Of a DNA stretch of 64,000 nucleotides, positions 14,466 to 23,159 are shown one piece after another. Both the position numbers and the translations under genes were made by a program. The notes under the pieces were generated by a model, which saw nothing but the letters and a program-made list of their open reading frames with translations, did not search any database and had not been told where the DNA came from. How positions within the stretch are numbered: position 1 is the first letter of the stretch; every line of letters starts with the position of its first letter. The stretch covers positions 1-64,000 of the forward strand of contig JASHOA010000074.1 of assembly GCA_030041375.1 (NCBI GenBank), written 5' to 3'. Origin of the DNA: Acetobacteraceae bacterium (lineage in GTDB: Bacteria > Pseudomonadota > Alphaproteobacteria > Acetobacterales > Acetobacteraceae).

Positions 14466-15663
14466 GGGCGGCGAGTACGGCAAGACCGCGCTCGAGATCG
14501 GCGATCAGGTCGGCCGGATCTTCGAGCCCGATATGGAGCCGGATCATCGGGCCGCCAAAATCCTTCTGTTCGGCCGTGCGCGTGACAAACCCGGTGGTCG
14601 GAAGCGCCAGGCTCTCGTAGCCGCCCCACGAGGCGCCGATACCGAACAGATCGAGGCTGTCGATCATCGCCCGCGTGGCATCCGGGCTGAAGCGCGGTTG
14701 GAAGACAACGCCGAACAGGCTCGGCGCACCCGAGAAATCGCGCTTCCAGAGCCCGTGCCCGGGTGCTTCGGGAAGGGCGGGATGCAGCACGCAATGAACC
14801 TCGGGCCGGGCCGCGAGCCAGCGCGCGACGGCTAGTCCCGATTGCATCTGCCGATCGAGTCTCACGCCGAGCGTCCTGAGGCCGCGGATGGCCAGCCAGC
14901 AATCATCCGGGCTCGCGTACTGGCCAAGCTGGAGCGTGGTGGTTCGCACACGCTCCCAGTCAGCCTCCCCGGCAGTGGTGATCGAACCGAGCAGCGCGTC
15001 CGAATGGCCGAGCGCGTATTTCGTCAACGCCTGGATCGAGACATCGACTCCGAAGCGAAACGGCTGAAAGAAATGCAGTCCCCAGGTGTTGTCCATCAGT
15101 ACCTTCAGGCCACGCGCATGCGCGAAGGCCGAGAGCGCGGGTACATCCTGCATTTCGAAGGTGTGGCTGCCGGGGCTTTCGAGATAAAGGACGCGGGTGT
15201 TCGGCCGGACCAGGCCGTCGAGCGCCGCAACCGCGACCGTGGGCGGGTAGAACGTCGTCTCGACACCCAATCGTTGGAGCACTCCGCCCGCGAAATTGCG
15301 CGCCGGTCCATAGACGGAATCCGGCATCAGGCAGTGATCGCCGGCACCGAGAAAGGCCAGCAGCGGGGTGGTGATGGCGGCCAGGCCAGTGGAGACGATC
15401 TGGCAGCGTGTGCCGCCCTCGATCTCGGCGATCATGTCCTCGAGGACGAAATGCGTCGGCGTGCCATGCGTTCCGTAAACCAGCACCTGGTCGAGACGAC
15501 GCTTGCCAAGCGCGATGCGATCCGCGCAGGTGGGGTAAAGGACGGTCGAGCCGCGCACGAGCGGGGGATTGACGAAGCCGTGCGTGCCCCGCCCGGCCCG
15601 CCCGGCGTGCGACAGGCGCGTGGAGAATCCTTGCGGGCGGCGGCCGGTGGTGTCGTCAGGCAT
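14455..15663 (-). CDS. metC: Cystathionine beta-lyase
   Basis: A PLP enzyme of the Cys/Met-metabolism family (402 residues) that cleaves cystathionine to homocysteine, pyruvate and ammonia. The PLP lysine is Lys215 in [10 protein letters not shown]; phosphate-binding STGLAAIT is near residue 91 and the cofactor Asp is in LMDNTWG near 191. [14 protein letters not shown] and the [16 protein letters not shown] segment are characteristic of MetC rather than MetB or MetZ. The ATG at 15663 lies eight bases after the sseA stop. A related short gene fragment lies at 12947-13009. Confidence 0.9.
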   Translation of the reverse strand: MPDDTTGRRPQGFSTRLSHAGRAGRGTHGFVNPPLVRGSTVLYPTCADRIALGKRRLDQVLVYGTHGTPTHFVLEDMIAEIEGGTRCQIVSTGLAAITTPLLAFLGAGDHCLMPDSVYGPARNFAGGVLQRLGVETTFYPPTVAVAALDGLVRPNTRVLYLESPGSHTFEMQDVPALSAFAHARGLKVLMDNTWGLHFFQPFRFGVDVSIQALTKYALGHSDALLGSITTAGEADWERVRTTTLQLGQYASPDDCWLAIRGLRTLGVRLDRQMQSGLAVARWLAARPEVHCVLHPALPEAPGHGLWKRDFSGAPSLFGVVFQPRFSPDATRAMIDSLDLFGIGASWGGYESLALPTTGFVTRTAEQKDFGGPMIRLHIGLEDPADLIADLERGLAVLAAHAG

Positions 15664-15671
15664 GGCGGACC

Positions 15672-16523
15672 TCAGCGTTCGATCGGGGTGTCGGGGCGGC
15701 CACCCCATTCGGTCCAGGAACCATCATAGAGGGCACCTTGCGGAAGGCCGGCCAGCACCAGGCCGAGCGTCAGGATGGCGGCGCTGACGCCGCTGCCGCA
15801 ACTCGTTACGACCGCGCGGGAGCCGTCAGCTCCGGCGGCGGCGAACCGCTGGCAGAGCGCCTCCGGCGCGCGGAATGTGAAGTCCGCGTTCAGAAGTTCG
15901 GAATAGGGAAGGCTCGCAGCCCCGGGAATATGACCCGAACGCATGCCCGGGCGCGGTTCCGGGGCGGTTCCCTTGAAGCGGGCTGCCGCCCGTGCATCGA
16001 GCACCAGTTCGGTCTCCTGTTGGAGATTGGCCAGAAGATCGCCGATGCCGCGCACACGCTGGGCGCGATAATTCGGGACGAATGGTTCCGGCGTGGCGGG
16101 CTTCGGCTCTCCGGCCTCGATGGGGCGGCCTTCGGCACGCCATTTCGGCAGGCCGCCATCGAGCACCGCCGCGTTGTCGTGGCCGAAAACGCCCATCATC
16201 CACCAACCGCGCGCCGCCGAGGAAAGCCCCTTCTGGTCATAGAAGACGACAGCGGATCGGTTGCCGACTCCAAGCGCGCCTATCAGCCGGGCAAAGCTGC
16301 CGGGCGTGGGGAGCATATGCGGCAGCTCCGTCTGCTCATCGGCGATGGCATCGATATCGAAGAAGCGCGCGCCGGGGATGTGAGCGCGCAGATATTCACT
16401 GCGCCCGTCCTCGGGCTCGTTCGGCAGATACATCGTGGCATCGAACACGACAAGGTCCGATCGGCCAAGATTCTCGGCCAGCCACTGCGTGCTGACAAGA
16501 GGCTGCATCATGGTTTCCTTCAT
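15672..16523 (-). CDS. sseA: 3-Mercaptopyruvate sulfurtransferase
   Basis: Transfers sulfur from 3-mercaptopyruvate (or thiosulfate) to acceptors such as thioredoxin or cyanide. The 283-residue protein has two rhodanese domains: N-terminal, inactive (VVFDATMYLP, HIPGARFFDID, FYDQKG), and C-terminal, active with Cys242 in SCGSGVSA; the CG(S/T)GV loop is that of mercaptopyruvate rather than thiosulfate sulfurtransferases. Its ATG overlaps the alaX stop as ATGA, so translation is probably coupled. Confidence 0.92.
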   Translation of the reverse strand: MKETMMQPLVSTQWLAENLGRSDLVVFDATMYLPNEPEDGRSEYLRAHIPGARFFDIDAIADEQTELPHMLPTPGSFARLIGALGVGNRSAVVFYDQKGLSSAARGWWMMGVFGHDNAAVLDGGLPKWRAEGRPIEAGEPKPATPEPFVPNYRAQRVRGIGDLLANLQQETELVLDARAAARFKGTAPEPRPGMRSGHIPGAASLPYSELLNADFTFRAPEALCQRFAAAGADGSRAVVTSCGSGVSAAILTLGLVLAGLPQGALYDGSWTEWGGRPDTPIER

Positions 16524-17236
16524 GCCGCTAGAGCAATGACGACACGCCGGTTCTGCCGCCCCTTGTTCTCGATTTTCTGCACCGCGATGGAGCCGATCTC
16601 GGCCGTGGAGGCGACGTGCGTGCCACCGCAGGGTTGCAGATCGACCGGCGGTTCGCCCGCGCCGATGCGCACCAGGCGCAGCCGCCCGCTGCCTCGCGGC
16701 GGCTTGACGGAGAGTGTGCGCACCAGTTCAGGCGAAGAGTCGAGAAGGGATTCATCGACCCACTCGGCAGTAACCGGATGATCAGCCGCAATCAGCAGCC
16801 TGAGGCCCGCTTCGAGAGCAGTGCGTTCGGGTGATTCGCGCAAGTCGAAGTCGAGCCGCGACCGCTCCTCGCCGACCTGGCCGCCGGTGACGCCGGCGCC
16901 GGGCAGCAGACTGCACAAGAGATGCATCGCGGTATGCATGCGCATCAGGCGATAGCGCCGTGGCCAGTCGATCTCGACCTCGACGGCGGCACCCTCCGGC
17001 GGGAGCCCGGCGCCGGGAGCCGGAATATGGACGATTTCTTCGCCCTCGCCTTTCACGGCCTCCGAGATCGGCGTTTCGCCACCCACCCAGCGCAGAACCC
17101 CACGGTCACCTGGCTGGCCGCCCGAGCGCGCATAAAAGACGGTGCGGTCGAGGATGATGCTCTCCCTGCTTGCAGCCAGCACGGCGGCCTTGGCGCACGT
17201 CAGGCGCGGATCGGTGAGGAACAGTCTCTCGGTCAT
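16520..17236 (-). CDS. alaX: Alanyl-tRNA editing protein AlaX
   Basis: A freestanding trans-editing enzyme that hydrolyses mischarged Ser-tRNA(Ala) and/or Gly-tRNA(Ala). The 238-residue protein resembles the editing domain of AlaRS: a glycine-rich TVFYARSGGQPGDRG segment near residue 32, the zinc motif HTAMH (His101, His105) and CGGTH (Cys203, His207). It is the first gene of the alaX-sseA-metC-hisI unit. No AlaRS gene is here. Confidence 0.92.
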   Translation of the reverse strand: MTERLFLTDPRLTCAKAAVLAASRESIILDRTVFYARSGGQPGDRGVLRWVGGETPISEAVKGEGEEIVHIPAPGAGLPPEGAAVEVEIDWPRRYRLMRMHTAMHLLCSLLPGAGVTGGQVGEERSRLDFDLRESPERTALEAGLRLLIAADHPVTAEWVDESLLDSSPELVRTLSVKPPRGSGRLRLVRIGAGEPPVDLQPCGGTHVASTAEIGSIAVQKIENKGRQNRRVVIALAA

Positions 17237-17306
17237 GCGTTACTTCCCGCTTCCGGGCGAGGCGCCGAGTGATAGCACGCCGCGCCGGGCCGTCCAGGGC
17301 AGCACC

Positions 17307-17411
17307 AGCCCGCGATCGCCCGCGGCGGAATCGTCGGCGGGCGTGGATCGCGGGCTCGCATAAACCGCATGACCCGTGTCGGGCTGACTGTGCAGCCCGA
17401 CACGGGTCTAG
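17307..17411 (+). repeat. Composite repeat D-B (copy 3)
   Basis: Module D (AGCCCGCGATCGCCCGCGG... GATCGCGGGCT), an ATAAA-containing linker, then module B with arms GACCCGTGTCGGGCTG and a final CTAG at 17408-17411. It lies in the divergent region between alaX and tatD and ends 16 bases before the tatD ATG, so tatD's leader is repeat-derived. Confidence 0.85.
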
Positions 17412-17427
17412 CCAGGGCCGGGGTGGC

Positions 17428-18228
17428 ATGACAAACAGCACGGCCATGCTGATCGATTCTCACTGCCATCTCGACTATTACGATGCAGCGGAACTTGCCG
17501 CCGTGCTGGCGCGTGCTGCGGCTGCCGGGGTGGGCGAAGTGGTCAGCATCGGCACCACGCTCGCCCAGTCCCGCGAGATCCTGATCCGCGCGCGCGCACT
17601 TCAGAACGTGTGGTGCACCGTCGGCGTGCATCCGCATCACGCGGCCGAGACGCCGCAAGCGGCGCCGGAAGAGATTGTACGCCTGACGGCAGACCCGAAG
17701 GTCATCGGCATCGGCGAGTCGGGGCTCGACTGGTTCTACAAGGAGCCGGCGAGAGAAATCCAGGAACGGAATTTTCGCGCCCATATCCGTGCCGCGCAGC
17801 AGGCGGGCCTGCCGCTCGCCATTCATGCCCGCAGCGCCGACGAGGACATCGAGCGCGTGCTGACCGAGGAGTTCGATTCGCTCGGCCCGTTCGCCTTCCT
17901 GATGCACTGTTTCTCGTCTTCCCGCCGTCTCGCCGAATTCGCCGTCGCCCGCGGCGGCTACGTGAGCTTCTCCGGCATTCTGACCTTCCCGAAATCCGAG
18001 GAACTGCGCGCGATTGCGCGTGATCTGCCCGGCGAACGCCTGCTCGTCGAGACGGACGCGCCTTACCTCGCTCCCGTGCCCATGCGCGGCAAGCGCAACG
18101 AACCGGCCTTCGTCGCCCATACGGCCGCCGTCCTCGCCCGCATTCGCGGCCTCGAGATGGATGAGCTGGCACGCATCACCACGGAGAATTTCCGCCGCCT
18201 CTTCCGCAAAGCCGCATGCGCGTCGTGA
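17428..18228 (+). CDS. tatD: TatD family metal-dependent hydrolase
   Basis: A TatD-type DNase/hydrolase with a TIM-barrel fold. The metal ligands appear as DSHCHLD near residue 10, Glu in GIGESGLDW, His in AIHARSADED, His in LMHCFSSS and the final Asp in LLVETDAPYL. The 266-residue length is normal. The ATG at 17428 is weakly placed; one at 17446 (MLIDSHCHLD) is equally possible. The gene is coupled to the next by a 13-base overlap. Confidence 0.92.
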   Translation: MTNSTAMLIDSHCHLDYYDAAELAAVLARAAAAGVGEVVSIGTTLAQSREILIRARALQNVWCTVGVHPHHAAETPQAAPEEIVRLTADPKVIGIGESGLDWFYKEPAREIQERNFRAHIRAAQQAGLPLAIHARSADEDIERVLTEEFDSLGPFAFLMHCFSSSRRLAEFAVARGGYVSFSGILTFPKSEELRAIARDLPGERLLVETDAPYLAPVPMRGKRNEPAFVAHTAAVLARIRGLEMDELARITTENFRRLFRKAACAS

Positions 18229-19004
18229 TGCTGGGCTCCGGCGGATCGGCCGGAGTTCCCCTGATTGGCGGAGCGGACGGGCGCGGCAACTGGGGTGCGT
18301 GCGATGCGAACCAACCCAGGAACCGCCGCACCCGGGCGGCGATCGTCATCGAAAGCACCGGGGGCCATCGCCTGCTGGTGGACACACCTCCCGACCTTCA
18401 CTTCCAGCTCCTCGCCTGCGAAGTGCCGGGCGTGGATGCGATTCTCTTCACCCATTCCCATGCCGATCACATCGCCGGCCTCGACGAGGTGCGCATCCTG
18501 AACCGCATCGCCGGCCGCCCGCTTCCCGCTTTCGCCACTGCCGCCGTCCTCACCGACCTTGGGCAGCGATTCGATTACGCCTTCCGCCCCTGGCGGGGTC
18601 CCGGCTTTTTCCGGCCGGTGCTCGAGACCCGTGCGGTGAGCCCGGGCGAGACGGTCGCCATGGCAGGCATGCCGGTGCGGCTTTTCGATCAGGATCATGG
18701 TTTCGTCCACACTCTCGGCCTGCGGGTCGATAATTTCGCATACTCGACCGATGTGCTCGATCTCGACGAGCGCGCTTTCGCCGCGCTTGCCGGTATCGAA
18801 ACCTGGGTCGTCGGCTGCTTCCAGCGCCACGGTCCGCATCGCACTCACGCGCATCTCGAAAAGGTGCTCCGCTGGGTAGCGCGGCTATCCCCTCACCGCA
18901 CCATCCTCACGCACATGGGCACCGACATGGACTGGGGCTGGCTGATGGCCCATCTGCCGCCGGGTGTCGAGCCTGGCTATGATGGATTGGTGATCACCTG
19001 CTGA
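18216..19004 (+). CDS. MBL-fold metal-dependent hydrolase (PhnP-like)
   Basis: A 262-residue metallo-beta-lactamase-fold hydrolase. Features: the start LGSGGSAGVPLIGG, a cysteine pair region GNWGACDANQPRNRRTR, a DTPPDLHFQLL acid loop, the metal motif HSHADHIAG, a second His in DQDHG, Asp in YSTDVLDL, and a final His in LTHMGTD. This layout is that of PhnP-like phosphodiesterases often paired with TatD in alphaproteobacteria. The substrate is unknown; a cyclic nucleotide or phosphoribosyl phosphodiester is plausible from PhnP. It overlaps the tatD end by 13 bases. Confidence 0.85.
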   Translation: MRVVMLGSGGSAGVPLIGGADGRGNWGACDANQPRNRRTRAAIVIESTGGHRLLVDTPPDLHFQLLACEVPGVDAILFTHSHADHIAGLDEVRILNRIAGRPLPAFATAAVLTDLGQRFDYAFRPWRGPGFFRPVLETRAVSPGETVAMAGMPVRLFDQDHGFVHTLGLRVDNFAYSTDVLDLDERAFAALAGIETWVVGCFQRHGPHRTHAHLEKVLRWVARLSPHRTILTHMGTDMDWGWLMAHLPPGVEPGYDGLVITC

Positions 19005-19137
19005 CCCACTGGCTTTCCGCTTTACCATCGCCCTGACGGCAAGACTCCGGGTGCCCGGCTTGACCTGGATCAAGTCCTGGACACAAGCTGACAGCTAGAT
19101 GTTTCGGGTGCGGCAGTCCGCCGGAACGGAGAAGATT

Positions 19138-20001
19138 GTGCCCATCAAAACCATTCTTGTCGGCGCCAGCGGCGGCACCGCGAGCAACGGTGCGCTCGCG
19201 CTTGCCTGTCGTCTGGCGGCGCACCTTGGCGCCAGTCTCGAAGCCATCCACGTCAAGGTCGATGTCGAGCAGGTGCTGTTGGCGGCCGGATCCGCCGGTG
19301 GCGTGATGCCGTTCGGCGGCGAATGGATCCAACAGATGATCGCCAGGGAGGATGAGCTGGCGGCGCAAACGGAGGCAGCTTTCATCGAAGCCGCCGGCCG
19401 GCATCATCTTTCGATGGCGGCTTCCGCGGAGCCGGGCCAGCAGGGTGCACGCTGGCACGAAGAGACCGGCGAGGCGTCAGCGTGCCTTGCCCAACGTGGC
19501 CGCTTTTTCGACCTGGTCGTGCTGGGTCGTTCCGAACGCGTGGTCGAGCAGCCGCACACGGATGCCATCGAGCAAGTGCTGATCCAGTCCGGTCGCCCTG
19601 TTCTGCTTGCCCCGGCGGAACCGCCCGCGGAGTTCGGCGCCAGCATCGCGATCGCCTGGAACGGCTCCGCCGAGGCCGTGCGTGCGACCGTTGCGGCGCT
19701 CCCTTTCCTGGCCGAGGCAAAGACGGTCTCGATCATCACGCTCGAGGAGCGGCACGAGGCGAGCGCGGAGTCGCTCAAGGAATATCTCGGCCGGCACGGC
19801 GCATCAGCCAGGGTACATCATTTCCTTGCTGCGCCGGGCCTCCGGCCGGGCGAGCAGCTTCTCTCCTCAGCCCGCGAAGATGGGGCGGATCTGCTGGTGA
19901 TGGGCGGCTACAGCCGCTCGCCGTGGCGTCAAACGCTGTTTGGCGGGACGTCCAGGACCGTGATCGGGACGAGCCTGATGCCGTTGCTGATCGCCCACTA
20001 G
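19138..20001 (+). CDS. Tandem universal stress protein (UspA family)
   Basis: A 287-residue protein with two Usp domains in tandem, about 1-150 and 155-287. The first starts IKTILVGASGGTASNGAL; the second carries AIAWNGSAEAVRA, and the ATP-binding glycine pattern DLLVMGGYSRSPWRQTLFGG. The GTG at 19138 has GGAG six bases upstream; an ATG at 19099 is in frame but poorly preceded. The stop codon TAG (19999-20001) is the CTAG end of the following repeat. Confidence 0.88.
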   Translation: MPIKTILVGASGGTASNGALALACRLAAHLGASLEAIHVKVDVEQVLLAAGSAGGVMPFGGEWIQQMIAREDELAAQTEAAFIEAAGRHHLSMAASAEPGQQGARWHEETGEASACLAQRGRFFDLVVLGRSERVVEQPHTDAIEQVLIQSGRPVLLAPAEPPAEFGASIAIAWNGSAEAVRATVAALPFLAEAKTVSIITLEERHEASAESLKEYLGRHGASARVHHFLAAPGLRPGEQLLSSAREDGADLLVMGGYSRSPWRQTLFGGTSRTVIGTSLMPLLIAH

Positions 20002-20103
20002 CCCGCGATCGCCCGTGGCGGAATCGTCGGAGGGCGTGAATCGCGGGCTCGAATAAACCGCGAGACCGGTGTCGGGCTGCACAGTCAGCCCGACACCGGT
20101 CTA
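19998..20103 (+). repeat. Composite repeat D-B (copy 4)
   Basis: CTAG, module D, a GAATAAACCGCGA linker, then module B with arms GACCGGTGTCGGGCTG and ACCGG changes mirrored in both arms (compensatory). The mirrored substitution shows that the hairpin, not the exact sequence, is maintained. It fills the gap between convergent usp and dps genes, where it could serve as a terminator. Confidence 0.85.
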
Positions 20104-20123
20104 AAATGTCCGGCCCTGCCGCC

Positions 20124-20651
20124 TCAGCCGGAATCACCGCGTCGCCCGGCTTCGAACAGGAACCAGACCCGCCGCTCCGCCTCGTCGATCCAGACCTCGA
20201 TCATGCTCGTGCTTGCCACGTCGCCGTGCTCGCCGCAGACGCCGTGGGTCTGACGGAGGGAGCTCACCAGGGCAAGATTGTCCTCCCGCAGTTCGGCCAG
20301 CATGTCGGCGGGCGTCACATAGTCCGCATCGTTGTCCTTCAGCCGCTGCAGCCTTGCGATATGGCCGATCGAATGGATCGTCGTGCCGCCGAGCTTGCGC
20401 ACGCGTTCGGCAACTCCGTCGGTCGTTGCGAAAATCTGATCAGCCTGCTCGTCCATGAGCAGATGGTAGTCGCGGAAGTGCGGACCCGAGACATGCCAAT
20501 GGAAGTTCTTCGTCTTGAGATAGAGCGCGAACAGGTCGGCGAGCAGCGCATTCATCGCCCCTGCGATATCCCTGGTGGCATTGGCTCCGAGACTGGTCGG
20601 CGTAACGATCGGCGCCGCCTGCCGCGCCTTCGCATCCTTGGCGCTCGCCAT
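20124..20651 (-). CDS. dps: Dps-family DNA-binding ferritin-like protein
   Basis: A 175-residue starvation protein that stores iron and protects DNA from oxidative damage as a dodecamer. The ferroxidase site spans subunits and is visible as FHWHVSGPHFRDYHLLMDEQ (His, His, Asp, Glu). The remaining four-helix-bundle pattern and the terminal IDEAERRVWFLFEA fit. The N-terminus is Lys/Ala-rich (SAKDAKARQ) as in DNA-binding Dps. AAGGAG lies eight bases upstream of the ATG. Confidence 0.92.
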   Translation of the reverse strand: MASAKDAKARQAAPIVTPTSLGANATRDIAGAMNALLADLFALYLKTKNFHWHVSGPHFRDYHLLMDEQADQIFATTDGVAERVRKLGGTTIHSIGHIARLQRLKDNDADYVTPADMLAELREDNLALVSSLRQTHGVCGEHGDVASTSMIEVWIDEAERRVWFLFEAGRRGDSG

Positions 20652-20811
20652 ATCCGTTCTCCTTCCCTGCCCTTCCTTCAATCGCGAGATCCACGCGAGT
20701 ATGCTCGGCCGAGGAACATCGTCTGGCAAGAGAAAAAGCAAAGCGGAGCCTTGGCGCGGAGGCCACCGGGTGCCGCTGGCAAAGTCCTGAAGGTTCAGGA
20801 ACGCACGACCA

Positions 20812-22452
20812 TCAGAATCGCTTCGGCATGGCGGCCAGGGCTTCCGGCGTGTCGATGTCGCGCAGCACCGCCTCGTCCGCCATTTCCACTTCGGCCACTT
20901 GCTCCATGTGCCTGGAAAGCAGGAACCGCGCGCCGATATCGCCGGAAATGGTGGCAATCTCCGGGAAGAAGCGGCGGTCCCACAGCATCGGGTTGCCCTG
21001 CTTGCCGCGGAAACTCGGCAGCACGATCGCGCGGCCCTCGTCGGGATCGAACGCGGCGAGCAGACGGTCAATCATCCGGCCGGTGACGAGCGGCATATCG
21101 CCGAGGCAAACGACAGCGCCGGCACATTCGGGTGGCACCGCGGCGATTCCCGCCTTCAGGCTCGCCGAAAGGCCTTGCGCGTAGTCGGGCGCGTGCACGA
21201 AGCGCAGCGGCCGGCCGGCGAGAACGCGCTCCACCTCGTCGGCCTGATGCCCGGTCACCACCAGCACCGGGCGGGCGGAGGAGGAGAGCACATTGTCAAC
21301 GACGCGGACAATGATCGGCTTGCCGCTCGGACCGGTGATGAGGAGCTTGTTACGCGGCGCCATGCGTCGTGAACGCCCGGCGGCGAGCACGATCGCAGCG
21401 ATGGTCGGGCGGGCGCGCGGCTGGGCGCCGGCCCGCGGCACAGCCGGCGCATCCGCGCGCGGCATCGGGCGTGTCTCGATTTCCTTCAGAAGCCCACCCA
21501 CGCCCATCGCCGCAACTTCGGCAGGGCCGACGGGGAGGCCCGCAAACAGCCGCGAGAGCACGAAATCGATTCCGTTGAGCTTCGGGCTGCGGGCACAACC
21601 GGGCAGCACGAGGGCCGGTTTATCGCCGATCGCGCCGATGCAGATGAGATTGCCGGGATCGACCGGCATGCCGAAGTGGATGATGCGTCCGCCGGCGCCC
21701 ACGATGCCCTCCGGCCCGACGTCGCGCCGATCGACGACAGCCGAGGCCCCGGCGATGAGCATGATTTCGGCGCCTTCGGAGAGCAGCGCCCTGAGTGCAT
21801 CGGCGATCGGCCCCGCCGCATGTCGGGTCCGCCGCGGCGGCAGCAACGTGCCCGTGAGCGCCGCCACACGCGCCTCGGTGGCTGCGACCGTGTGCTGAAC
21901 CACGCTTTCCTTCATTCCCGAAAGCTCGGTCATCACCAGGCCGACCTTGTAGGGGCGGAACGGGTAAAGGGTCAGCGCCGGGTTTTCCTGGCGCGCCAGC
22001 GCCTCTGCCACTGCGAGCGTGGTCGCGGCGATCGCGAAGGGAATGATCTTGATCGTCGCGATCAACTCCTTCGGAGCCACGACTGCATAATCAGGGAGCG
22101 TGGCCAGGGTCACGGATTCATCGAGCCGATTCATCCGATCGACCGTTGCAGCAGCCACACGCAGCAGGCCCGGCACTTCGGCAAAGAGATTGACCCGCCC
22201 CGTGGCGGCGCGCGAACGCCCGATCAACGGGGTGAGAAGCGCGGTCGCGAGGCGGTCGGCCGCCAGATCCTCAGGCACCTCGCCCGTTTCCAGGCGGGCA
22301 GCGACGATCTTCTCGTGACCCGCTTCACCGAGGGCCGTGACCGCCTCTTCGTTGAGCACCGAACCTTTGCGCAGCATGCGGCCTGGCAGGCGGATGCTGT
22401 GTGCGAGAATTGCCCCCTTGGCGTCGGCCAATGGCAAAGACTCGAAAATCAC
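20812..22452 (-). CDS. MoeA-like/MobA-like fusion: molybdopterin-binding and molybdenum-cofactor nucleotidyltransferase
   Basis: A 546-residue two-domain protein. Residues 1-340 resemble a molybdopterin-binding MoeA/CinA-type unit (SIRLPGRMLRKGSVLNEEAV, IMLIAGASAVVDRRDVGPEG). Residues 350-546 are a MobA/MocA-type nucleotidyltransferase: LAAGRSRRM with the basic NKLL, VTGHQADEVE, VVCLGDMPLV, and the Asp of GQGNPMLW-like substrate loop KQGNPMLWDR. Expected to attach CMP or GMP to molybdopterin for insertion into a xanthine-dehydrogenase-family enzyme. The GTG start overlaps the previous stop as GTGA. It is last in the operon 26235-20812. Confidence 0.85.
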   Translation of the reverse strand: MIFESLPLADAKGAILAHSIRLPGRMLRKGSVLNEEAVTALGEAGHEKIVAARLETGEVPEDLAADRLATALLTPLIGRSRAATGRVNLFAEVPGLLRVAAATVDRMNRLDESVTLATLPDYAVVAPKELIATIKIIPFAIAATTLAVAEALARQENPALTLYPFRPYKVGLVMTELSGMKESVVQHTVAATEARVAALTGTLLPPRRTRHAAGPIADALRALLSEGAEIMLIAGASAVVDRRDVGPEGIVGAGGRIIHFGMPVDPGNLICIGAIGDKPALVLPGCARSPKLNGIDFVLSRLFAGLPVGPAEVAAMGVGGLLKEIETRPMPRADAPAVPRAGAQPRARPTIAAIVLAAGRSRRMAPRNKLLITGPSGKPIIVRVVDNVLSSSARPVLVVTGHQADEVERVLAGRPLRFVHAPDYAQGLSASLKAGIAAVPPECAGAVVCLGDMPLVTGRMIDRLLAAFDPDEGRAIVLPSFRGKQGNPMLWDRRFFPEIATISGDIGARFLLSRHMEQVAEVEMADEAVLRDIDTPEALAAMPKRF

Positions 22453-23159
22453 GCCGCCGCTTTCGCGCCGATCTCGGCCCCGCGACGGACAGCCACAATT
22501 TCGGCGAGGATTGCCAACGCGATCTCCGGCGCCGTCACCGCCTCGATGGACAGCCCGACCGGACCATGGATCCGTGCCAGTGCCGGCTGCGCGTGGCCGA
22601 GCGCCGCGAGGCGCGCCAACCGCGCCTGGTGCGTGCGCCTCGAGCCGAGCGCGCCGATATAGAAGGCGGGCGACTTGAGCGCCCGATCGAGCGCGGGATC
22701 GTCGAGCTTCGGATCGTGCGTCAACGTCACGATCGCGCTCCTGGTGTCCGGCCGGAGCTCGTCGAGGGCCTCGTCGGGCCAGTCCGTGCGGACGGCGATG
22801 CCAGGAAAGCGCTCGGGCGAGGCAAACGAGCGGCGCGGATCGATGACGATGACGGAAAAGCCGAGCATGGCGCCGATCGGTGCCAGGGCCTGGGCAATGT
22901 GCACGGCGCCGACGAGGATCAGGCGCGGGGATGGATTGTGGACGTGCAGGAACCATTCGGCGCCCGCCGCGCGGACGGTACGGCTGCTGTCGGCAGCAAG
23001 CGCGGCATCAGCGGCCGAATTGAGCTCGGCCGGAGCGGCAGGATCGGGGAGCAGGCATTGCGCGCCGGCTGCATCCGCGGGCGCGATCCGCGTCGCCAGC
23101 ACCACCGGCCGGTGCTGGGCGCGGGCCCGCGCGAGGGAGTTGAGGATCTCCGGCGTCAA
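22449..23159 (-). CDS. XdhC-family accessory protein, Rossmann part
   Basis: A 236-residue protein matching the C-terminal half of XdhC/CoxI: RLILVGAVHIAQALAPIGAM near residue 75, FSVIVIDPRRSFA, AIVTLTHDPKLDDPAL, FYIGALGSRRTHQARL, and the HGPVGLSIEAVTAPEIA ending. XdhC proteins protect or sulfurate the Mo cofactor before insertion into xanthine-dehydrogenase-like enzymes. The start is TTG at 23159, overlapping the upstream stop as TTGA. In many bacteria the N-terminal and Rossmann parts are one protein; here they are two genes. Confidence 0.85.
   Translation of the reverse strand: MTPEILNSLARARAQHRPVVLATRIAPADAAGAQCLLPDPAAPAELNSAADAALAADSSRTVRAAGAEWFLHVHNPSPRLILVGAVHIAQALAPIGAMLGFSVIVIDPRRSFASPERFPGIAVRTDWPDEALDELRPDTRSAIVTLTHDPKLDDPALDRALKSPAFYIGALGSRRTHQARLARLAALGHAQPALARIHGPVGLSIEAVTAPEIALAILAEIVAVRRGAEIGAKAAA

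Noticed and set aside
12966-15397. The 27-bp direct repeat (12966 and 15371) as attachment sites of an integrated element.
   Set aside because: The match lies within the coding core of metC and continues as protein homology beyond the 27 bases, so a gene fragment explains it better; no integrase lies between.
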